Assembly: GCF_016429255.1 (NCBI RefSeq)
Contig: NZ_JAELUG010000067.1
Location: forward strand, 1-37,227
Length of the DNA stretch: 37,227 bases
Direction: 5' to 3'
Source: Rhizobium sp. ASV8
GTDB taxonomy: Bacteria; Pseudomonadota; Alphaproteobacteria; Rhizobiales; Rhizobiaceae
Below the pieces are notes generated by a model, which was not told the DNA's origin, did not search any database, and saw nothing but the letters and a program-made list of their open reading frames with translations. Shown here piece by piece: positions 32,501-37,227 of the stretch (its first letter is position 1; the number at the start of each line of letters is the position of its first letter). The position numbers were made by a program, and so were the translations under genes.

Positions 32501-34154
32501 TCTGGCCGCTGCCCTTCGGCGTCAGGTCGATCGAAGTGATGCCCAGCGAATCCAGCGAATCCAGCTGGCCGTTGACCATCACCTTGAACTTCGACCACTG
32601 CGTGTCGCCGGCGTCGAGCTTGCCGTCGCCGTTGGTGTCGAACACATCCTTCAACGCCTCAAGGTCGCCGGTCGCCGTCGGATCCCATTGTGTGAACTCG
32701 AATTCCTTCGAACTGCTGATCTTGCCGTCCCCATCCGCGTCGAACACCAGCACGCCCGTGCCGTTGCCAGCCCAGGCCATCCGGTGCTGGTAGCCGTCGC
32801 CATTCACATTCACAAATTGTGAAGAATTGCCAAGCGCGTTGACATTCAACCCATTGCCAGAAAGGTCGAGGAGGATTGGGCTACCTGGCGGCCCATCGTC
32901 TCCGGTACCATTTGGGTCTGCTCCTGTTGTTCCATCTGCATCCGTCGCGGCGGAACTATATCGCTGTCGACTTGTATCCGGTGGTGTCGCTCTGAAGGAG
33001 CCGCTTGCAGTTGCTTGAGAGCCGCCAAAAGGAGAAGGACCACTTGGGCTTCGTCCGGGGCCGTGCCCCCCATAACCTTCAGGCCCGGTTGCGCCGACAC
33101 TATCGGAATATGGCGAACCAAAAGCATCTCTGCCGCCGTAGGGATCTCCACGTGAAACACCACTCTGAGAGCCTGCCTCACTACCCAAGCCACCGTTCGA
33201 ACGAGAGCCGCCCCCGGAATCCGGATCTTCTGATTCGTCATTGCTCCCATAACCACCGCCGTTTCCATATCTCGAGCTCCCCTCAAAAGAGTGCTCGCCG
33301 AACAGGTCCCACGGCCCACCTGCAAGAGGCTGCAGTTGAGGGGGCGTCGGTGCCACTGGCATAACGACGCTAGTCGGATTAACTGCCGATGGCGGGGTGT
33401 AGCTAATATTTCCGAGCATCGCATTAATTCCCTCAGGAATGCTCGGTGTAATGAGTGGAGGACTCGGAAGAGGTGTTGCAGGTGAAAAAGGCACATCAAT
33501 CACGCCAGGACCGTGACCGCGCTCTGCTGGGGTTATGTAGCCGGTCGATGGGCCGGCGTAACCTGTACGGCCAATTGTAGGCCCAAGCGTGCCCAACCCC
33601 GGTGCAGACTTGGTGAAAGTATAGGGATTGTCCGCCAGGTATTCCTGATACCCAGCCGTTATGTTGGCAACATTTTGCGGAGGATTGAACAGGCGCCCTG
33701 ATATATCGGGATATGGATCGGATTTCCAATGGCGAAAGTTTTCTATCGCGGTCTTCGGAGTGCTCCACAGCAGGTTTATTGCGCCCCCCCCTCCCAATGT
33801 CCCCGTTAGCGTGTTCCCACGAGCCGCAGATGTGTAACCGTAGGCCCAAGATCCGATTGCCCTGAATGCCGGCACAAATCCCGCGCCACCTGTACTGATC
33901 TGCCCATCATAGGATCGCTGAAGATCGAACGGGCCGTTGGTCCAGAATCCGAGAATTCCTAACCACGATGACTGGACCTTCGCTACAAAATCTTTCGGAT
34001 CAAAATCGTCTGGAACAAGCATCGGATTGCCCGCACTATCATATACTGGCGCACCGTAAATATCGGTAAGCACTTTTGCTTCAACCGAAGCTCGCGGGGT
34101 TGGGAACCCAAGAAATTTATCAATTGAGATGTCGTTTCTAGTTTTTACCTTCAT
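26571..34154 (-). CDS. Giant tandem-repeat exoprotein, likely type I secretion substrate
   Basis: 2527 residues without an N-terminal signal peptide. Residues 1-200 hold GPFDLQRSYDG (74-84), GSWAYGYTSAARG (101-113) and NITAGYQEY (164-172), recalling polymorphic-toxin type 44 domains. About 200-420 is a Gly/Ser/Pro linker. About 424-600 is an EF-hand-like module (GSPILLDLSGNGLNV, VFDADGDGKISSSKEFEF, DTNGDGKLDAGD). About 620-2015 is an array of some 25 repeats of about 55 residues with a D-x-D/N-G-D/N-G-x-x-D loop. About 2065-2310 has about five YDP(x)N(x)QPW repeats. From 2325 the EF-hand-like module recurs to the C terminus (GHGPVLLDLNGDGHIDL, FSDGSAITGTSSY). Calcium binding and export by the adjacent ABC/HlyD pair are inferred. 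GGAGAGGGCA precedes the ATG. Confidence 0.88.
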   Translation of the reverse strand: MKVKTRNDISIDKFLGFPTPRASVEAKVLTDIYGAPVYDSAGNPMLVPDDFDPKDFVAKVQSSWLGILGFWTNGPFDLQRSYDGQISTGGAGFVPAFRAIGSWAYGYTSAARGNTLTGTLGGGGAINLLWSTPKTAIENFRHWKSDPYPDISGRLFNPPQNVANITAGYQEYLADNPYTFTKSAPGLGTLGPTIGRTGYAGPSTGYITPAERGHGPGVIDVPFSPATPLPSPPLITPSIPEGINAMLGNISYTPPSAVNPTSVVMPVAPTPPQLQPLAGGPWDLFGEHSFEGSSRYGNGGGYGSNDESEDPDSGGGSRSNGGLGSEAGSQSGVSRGDPYGGRDAFGSPYSDSVGATGPEGYGGHGPGRSPSGPSPFGGSQATASGSFRATPPDTSRQRYSSAATDADGTTGADPNGTGDDGPPGSPILLDLSGNGLNVNALGNSSQFVNVNGDGYQHRMAWAGNGTGVLVFDADGDGKISSSKEFEFTQWDPTATGDLEALKDVFDTNGDGKLDAGDTQWSKFKVMVNGQLDSLDSLGITSIDLTPKGSGQTFSDGSAITGTTTYTKSDGSTGAVGDAVLAGDANGYIIKSTVVTNADQSKTNTIQAYNADGSLALQNLVTTSADGNSVSTKFDDDGNGTYDRSQTDMTTVAGGVRTRVVTNFNADGSVLNSTTTVTSTDRSTITTTIDQDGDGKADQSQIFVTNADGSTTTTTRTLSASGATLNQIQVQSSADGLTKTTRTDINGDGVYEDVVTDATVVAGDGSRTRTVTDIGANGTVLSVVTTATSADRRTKTVSSDLDGNGTIDVRDQTLTTVAANGDVTTVVTTTNGDGSLRGKVTTVAAANGLSTTVSSDVTSDGVVDRVHSDVTVVAGDGTRTQTVQDTSANGVLLSKSVTVTGADGKSKNISIDANGDGAADRQTIISVAGDGTITQTDSSLNPNGTLISKAVTTTSADGLSKTLSTDLNGDGTYDAITTDVITAGSAGARVETVTKKSGNGTVIGQVVTTTSADSLTQTVQSDLNGDGVFDKTVTDAIVLNAGARTETVTTRSGNGSLLSQTVTTISADRKTTSVTKDLDGDGHIDTTSIQVVAADGSQTTTATQTSADGVLHNRTVATVSADKLTTTTTTDANGDGVVDVATMDQTVINADGSRTQTVTDRSNTGVLLDKVTTITSGNGLTVTVQKDVNGDGVIDASTVKTTVLNNDGSKTTTTSDYAGTSLTDQTKVTVSANGLVTTSSYDYDGNGTIDRTEAVSKTLNADGSTSVIDAVSTAGGALLSKTTSNATADGKTVTSQVDLDGDGTLDVKTTTVVDATGQTTKTVETYKARTTTLTSRAVTTTAANGLSVTTSSDLDGDGIYEQVITDVTVLNADGSKTETVSRFGAGSALVSKTATTTSGNGLSKQTSWTDGTGAMLRSGSDITMLNADGSTVEVVTNSGAIANKTTTTTSGDGKTVTVTYDIDGNGTVDQKSVTTRNANGSVTKTLSDLTSTGAVSHVTTVTASADGLGQTVNYDVDGNGVTDKSVADQTVLNTNGSKSTTERVYTLNGANLIQSAVTQTDTSADGLTVTTKWDQTGSGTFSKSRSAVTVLNADGSRTQTVSYFTGTTLTSRYLTTTSANGLSITSQSDMTGAGSYAQTSTDVTVVNADGTRTRTVTGTRADGSLISKLTTTTNGDGEVISTNEQRTGFATQTVSDTVEILADGAKRETVTTTDASGKLIDKTVTLTSADKRTVTIDRDDNGDGVIDQHQQTVIADSGVTVQSVVDYKSAGVKADGSTTTTTANGLQSTTDWDLDGNGTVDRRRVTVNTNNADGSKTTVISDTDLTTGKLASKTTIQQSSDGMVRTTSKDVDGDGTIDQVETLTADTTGATVSIVTNNATAQKTNYLLSGKVYWKQAIAAKVETDSSADGRTKTVKYDYDGNGTFEVVMQSQLQADGSTVATVTEANASGAVIAKGTITTTADGLITVLSKDSNNDGVVDHTETSVIHNDGSITLTKVDLNASSAVTQTVVDTVSAMGSLMLRLTSDGQGRKTAQTVVAADGSSVATTYDGATGQTLSISNVNKAGLLTSAVLYDPLNANPWSRVEQSFDANGKKNLEKQFNDDGSRADVYFNTASGATDHIFYYNGAGKLTAQTWFDLTNAYTWTRADNSFDPNSGQILTQVLYNDDGTKTLGFWDPSNAQPWSSIVQNTNTAGQLINQVVYYDSGAKNTYVYDPTNVQSWSQILNAYDGAGKLITNVTYSHTGGTYTVTSYDPYNSQPWGTLIQNYVNSVLNTAVSYNDDGGYTNYQYDGSGNLASWQRYVYQSYGGGGSTGYKMVDYWPQSHSGHGPVLLDLNGDGHIDLRPLDTNALATGSSVTFDWNGDGARDGTAWVGAQDGFLAIDLGEDGQAGPDGKIDQSKELAFSEWATPEQVAANGGSVSDLEGLRLAFDSNHDNVLDANDARWNEFRVWRDANQNGVVDPGELETMSQAGIKLINLLSTTSGSQSFSDGSAITGTSSYQTTDGTSHYLVGDATLAYQPAIPKQSAA
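27230..27950 (-). repeat. About five YDP/PW repeats inside the giant gene
   Basis: Units of about 40 residues begin (Y/W)DPxNxQPW and contain NxxGxLxxxVxYNDDGxxxxY. Examples start YDPLNANPW, WDPSNAQPW, YDPTNVQSW and YDPYNSQPW, with a diverged unit WFDLTNAYTW. They resemble YD/RHS-type strands more than the main array and have lower G+C than the array DNA. Confidence 0.75.
28110..32295 (-). repeat. About 25 tandem repeats of about 165 bp in the giant gene
   Basis: Each unit reads roughly T-S-A-D-G-L-x-x-T-V-x-x-D-x-D-G-D-G-x-x-D, then TDVTVLNADGSRTQTV, then SANGxLLSKTVT. The copies are diverged, not identical, so the array looks old. Most copies keep the acidic D/N-rich loop; a few have lost it (for example the units with TDGTGAML, DQTGSG and DMTGAG). 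Confidence 0.9.
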
Positions 34155-34181
34155 TGCCCTCTCCGCCCACCGAATTCCACG

Positions 34182-34541
34182 CTAAGAAAAAACAAATGCC
34201 ATCATTGCTTCAATTAAAAAACTTACAATAAATAGTATTATAGAATAAAATAATGACCTATAAATCGAAATACTCATTTCCTTAATCGCAAACGCGACAA
34301 CAATAAATGGCACAATTATCGAAACTATCTTCCAAATAATACTGTATCCGAATATATAATTATCACATGCCCCGTCTTCTGTAAGGACACCTATTCCATA
34401 CGATGCGTCACAACCGAAAACATCAAGTATTGAGAAATATATAATATAAAATACTACTGCAGCTGATCCGAAATATACAGCACGGATATCTATTTTTTTA
34501 TACTCTGTATTTTTGCGATTTTTTGAAGAATTCCCTATCAT
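34182..34541 (-). CDS. AT-rich small membrane protein upstream of the giant gene
   Basis: About 119 residues from MIGNSSKNRKNTEYKK, with three to four membrane segments: AVYFGSAAVVFYIIYFSILDVFG, YSIIWKIVSIIVPFIVVAFA and SLFYSIILFIVSFLIEAMMAFVF. A short loop has Cys residues (GCDASYG, DGACDNY). A longer frame to 34673 is open but G+C-richer and less coherent; GGGAAG precedes the chosen ATG. G+C is far below the neighbours (11 of 60 in 34201-34260), a sign of separate origin. Its stop is 27 bp before the giant gene, so they are cotranscribed. It may be an immunity or anchoring partner; this is inference. Confidence 0.7.
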   Translation of the reverse strand: MIGNSSKNRKNTEYKKIDIRAVYFGSAAVVFYIIYFSILDVFGCDASYGIGVLTEDGACDNYIFGYSIIWKIVSIIVPFIVVAFAIKEMSISIYRSLFYSIILFIVSFLIEAMMAFVFS

Positions 34542-35107
34542 GAGCTTCCCATCGATACTCCAACTACACATTTTCCAGTCATCAGCAGAAACAGCCGTTT
34601 GACGAGATCCGGAGTCCAACATAAGAAACCCCACCCCGGTGGCTGATTGGCGAAAATCAGGCGACACCACCAAAATGCACCCTCAATCCGATCAACTTCT
34701 ATCGACTTGCATCAGAACATTACCTAGCGCCAACAACCCAAAAGGGGGAGACTCATCGGCGCCATAAGGCCAATGACGCCCACAACACGGCTGCGAATGC
34801 GAAACTCGATCGAAAAGAACTTGCCAAGATGCCTAGGTCCTTCAGCATTTTCCCTTTTTGATGGACGAAGACTCTCTTCCGCGCTCATCCGTGATGGGTA
34901 ATAAAAGCTCACCGAATTCAGCAATCCGACGCAAGCAGAACTACACCCGCTTTCCCATATTCTGCATTCTTGCAATCTTTCGAATTTCGCACATAGTCGT
35001 CCCAACCCAACACCGAAGCAATCAACCGGCGCTTTGTTCACTTACAATGCGCACTCCTAACCTAAGATTACGCGTATTTCGCGCATTTGCAATACAGCGC
35101 TCACTCA
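34542..35107. other. Non-coding stretch between divergent operons
   Basis: About 565 bp without a supported gene. It must hold the promoters of the leftward export locus and of the rightward BetR-type regulator. The minus-strand ORF at 34724-35041 has no ribosome site or recognisable motif. No clear hairpin or sigma-factor box was identified. Confidence 0.5.
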
Positions 35108-35977
35108 ATGATGAGCAAGATAGGAAAGAAGGGCCAGTTTGTGACCGAGAATCGCGCAGATAGCCTCAGTGAAGAAACAGCTCTTGCCGCACAATGCATC
35201 GCCGCACTGCTGTCTCGGCACGGCATTCCGAAGTACCGTTTTGCGGTCACCGTCTCGGAAATCCTTGGTCTCTCCTATTCTGCCGGCAATCGTCGCCTGA
35301 CGACGGCTGCCTCATGGACGCTTGAGGAGCTGAAGAGTATCGCCGAGCACTTCGGTGAGACCTTGCAGGAACTCGTCACGCTCGAAAACGCCGACGCCCT
35401 TGTTGAGGCTTCTGTCGTCATCAACAACCACATCGTGCCCTGCCGCATCAGATTGGGCGGACTCGTCGGGCAAGTGCCCGCCGGAACGCTGATCGCTGCC
35501 GAGATCGACGGCTCATGGCGCGTGATGCCCGCCGACGCGAGGTCAATCATACCGGCACATGCCGTCACCCGCCTGCTGATAGAACCGACTGCCTCCCGAC
35601 GTCGGGTCGCCATTCTCGATGACCACACGGACACGGCACAGACAATCGTGCAGTTCATGGAGGCCGCCGGTCTCGACGCGGTAGCCTTCAACGACCCGCA
35701 AGCGCTCTATGATCAAACCGATTTCGACGCCTATGTGCTCGATTGGATCATCGAGAAGAACGCGCGTCGCCATACTGCGCTGGAGCTCGTGGAAAATATT
35801 CGGGCACGCAATGCTCTTTGCCCAATCATCATTCTGACCGGCCAGATCAGGACCGGCAATGCAGACGAAGAGAATATCGCAGCGGCTTTGGCGCAGCACA
35901 ATTTGAAGTTCTTCACAAAGCCGGCGAGCATGCCAATCTTGATTGCTGCGTTGAATGCCAGCTTCAAAACTGCATGA
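35108..35977 (+). CDS. BetR-domain/receiver regulator
   Basis: 289 residues from MMSKIGKKG. An N-terminal BetR-type helix-turn-helix region (LAAQCIAALLSRHGIPKYRFAVTVSEILGLSYSAGNRRL) is followed by a middle domain, then a CheY-like receiver (about 165-289: VAILDDHTDTA, VLDWIIEK with the acceptor Asp, IILTGQ, Lys in FFTKPA). Having the receiver at the C terminus is the reverse of most response regulators. GTG 35141 behind AAGAAGGGCC is an alternative start with a better ribosome site. Its 3' end overlaps the convergent kinase gene by 14 bp, which suggests that the two form a sensor/regulator pair. Confidence 0.85.
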   Translation: MMSKIGKKGQFVTENRADSLSEETALAAQCIAALLSRHGIPKYRFAVTVSEILGLSYSAGNRRLTTAASWTLEELKSIAEHFGETLQELVTLENADALVEASVVINNHIVPCRIRLGGLVGQVPAGTLIAAEIDGSWRVMPADARSIIPAHAVTRLLIEPTASRRRVAILDDHTDTAQTIVQFMEAAGLDAVAFNDPQALYDQTDFDAYVLDWIIEKNARRHTALELVENIRARNALCPIIILTGQIRTGNADEENIAAALAQHNLKFFTKPASMPILIAALNASFKTA

Positions 35978-37227
35978 TCGTTCGCAGCTGCTGCTGTCGT
36001 ATGGGCTTGTTCAACGTCATATCAAAGGGCGACAGATCGTGCCTGGAGCTGTGGTGTGCGGCCGAAAGCGCGACAAGCTTCGCACGACGGCGCGGATCCA
36101 TCTTGCGGATCTGCGCCGCGAGCTCTGAGCCGGTCATGACAGGCATGTCCAGATCGATGAAGATCGCGGAATAGTCATGAGCAACGACGAAGTTCAACGC
36201 CGCCATGCCCGAAGCTGCGATGTCGGTGCTGACGCCGAGTTCTTCAAATACCGTTGAAAGGCCTTTCAGCAGATCGGGATGGTCATCGACCAAGAGGACC
36301 CTCTTTCGCGTGGCGGCCATGCCTGTGGAGGGTTCGTCCGCGGGGGCGACGGGTATAGCCAGCTCGAAGATGGTTCCGCCGCCCGGGTTGCTTCCAACCT
36401 TCATGCGCGCACCAAGCTGTTGCACCAGGGTTTGGACAACCGATAAGCCGATGCCTCGCCCGCTGCCAAGGCTGGCCAAGCCCTTCGCATCGACGCTGTT
36501 TTCGACAATCCTCGAGGGCAAACCAGGCCCGGTATCCGTCACCCGCAATATCAACTCGCCGGTCCCTTCGGCGAAGGCGTGGAGGTCGACTTGAACGTGG
36601 CCCGACGACGTGTATTTGACCGCGTTTGAAACGAGGTTATGCAGGAGCTGCGCAATCCGCTCGCCGTCGGCGACGACGAATACGGCTTCGTCAGGCCCGT
36701 TCCAGCGCAGTTCAAGCTTTTTCGCATCGGCCGCAGCTTGATAGTTGTCCACCACCTCTCGGACCAATTCCCCCGCCTCAAAGACGCCCGGCTGCAGCTC
36801 GATGTATCCGGTTTGCGCACGCGCCAGGGTGAGCATATCTCGCAGCTGGACAGCCAGACTGTTGGCCGCCCGACGGATCCGCGCAGTCAACTCGCCTCGC
36901 GACTTGCCGTCTTGTGGACGCTCAAGCACATCAAGTGCCGAGACAATGACCTGGAGGGGCGTTCTGAGTTCATGACTGACCATCGCAAGGAAGCTGATCT
37001 TGTCCGCAACGGCAGCCTCAGCCGCTGCAACGGCGCGCGCTCTGGCGACGATTGCCCGCCAATAGAAGACCGAAATGATGATGAACGACAAGATCGCACA
37101 GATCAACAATGACGCAATAACCAGAATGACGACATGTCCAGCCCGGATGGTCTCGTAGGACTTCTCCTTCAACTCACTATCCTGATCCAAGGCTGCCTTG
37201 GATATTCGTTCCAAGCTGGAAGATATG
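35964..37227 (-). CDS. Hybrid histidine kinase, N terminus outside window
   Basis: The frame is open to the right edge, so the start and the likely periplasmic sensor domain are missing. Visible in order: a membrane helix (VVILVIASLLICAILSFIIISVFYW), HisKA with MVSHELRTPLQVI (acceptor His), an HATPase with NLVSNAVKYTSSG (N-box), DTGPGLP (G1) and GSGRGIGLSVV (G2), and a C-terminal receiver with VDDHP, FIDLDMPVMTG (acceptor Asp) and LNKPI. All key residues are intact. It overlaps the convergent BetR/receiver gene by 14 bp at its 3' end, and may phosphorylate that protein through its own receiver. Confidence 0.92.
   Translation of the reverse strand, partial: ISSSLERISKAALDQDSELKEKSYETIRAGHVVILVIASLLICAILSFIIISVFYWRAIVARARAVAAAEAAVADKISFLAMVSHELRTPLQVIVSALDVLERPQDGKSRGELTARIRRAANSLAVQLRDMLTLARAQTGYIELQPGVFEAGELVREVVDNYQAAADAKKLELRWNGPDEAVFVVADGERIAQLLHNLVSNAVKYTSSGHVQVDLHAFAEGTGELILRVTDTGPGLPSRIVENSVDAKGLASLGSGRGIGLSVVQTLVQQLGARMKVGSNPGGGTIFELAIPVAPADEPSTGMAATRKRVLLVDDHPDLLKGLSTVFEELGVSTDIAASGMAALNFVVAHDYSAIFIDLDMPVMTGSELAAQIRKMDPRRRAKLVALSAAHHSSRHDLSPFDMTLNKPIRQQQLRTIMQF

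Overview
The window looks like part of a rhizobial (Rhizobium/Agrobacterium/Sinorhizobium-type) alphaproteobacterial genome. The evidence is the gene families themselves: DUF982, DUF992, DUF6481 and Usg proteins, HWE/HisKA_2 sensor kinases, a BetR-type regulator, a ROSE RNA thermometer and a CIRCE element. No rRNA, tRNA or CRISPR was seen. The left edge (3' end of an IS5-type transposase, a VapBC module, two decayed gene fragments) and the right part (Fic protein, a giant repeat protein with its own export system, a very AT-rich membrane gene) have an accessory character.

Layout. 1-1830: transposase tail, palindrome plus vapBC, a 79-bp duplicated scrap of a rhomboid gene and a hydrolase-like remnant. 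1829-3385: secreted S10 serine carboxypeptidase. 3737-7553: mostly leftward small genes, including a cold-shock protein followed by a 74-residue protein and a DUF6481 protein, a DUF982 protein, a small heat-shock protein under a ROSE thermometer, and Usg. 7658-10155: groESL with an imperfect CIRCE, followed by a small conserved-looking ORF. 10329-16629: a rightward sensory block containing a LOV-histidine kinase with a degenerate ATPase domain, two single-domain receivers, a 770-residue GAF/PAS HWE kinase and a triple-PAS LuxR regulator. 16779-18883: small stress-type proteins (CsbD, BON, DUF992, a polytopic membrane protein). 19372-20466: a Fic AMPylase-type protein.

From 34541 down to 20526 every gene reads leftward: an AT-rich membrane protein, a 2527-residue tandem-repeat protein, a small secreted protein, a type I ABC exporter with a C39-like domain, an HlyD adaptor and a PH-like/rhomboid protease fusion. 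The spacing (27 bp between the membrane gene and the giant gene, 4-bp ABC/HlyD overlap, 27 bp HlyD/rhomboid) suggests one export locus. Its giant substrate has the same EF-hand-like module before and after a run of about 25 repeats of about 55 residues, a second family of about five YDP/PW repeats, and an N-terminal region that resembles polymorphic-toxin type 44 domains. This locus is the best candidate for an undescribed system: a type I secreted repeat protein, possibly with toxin activity, with its own membrane partner and a dedicated rhomboid protease. No TolC-like outer-membrane gene is in the window.

The right end holds a BetR/receiver regulator converging, with a 14-bp overlap, on a hybrid histidine kinase that runs off the window. 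All family assignments come from reading motifs by eye; no database search was run.
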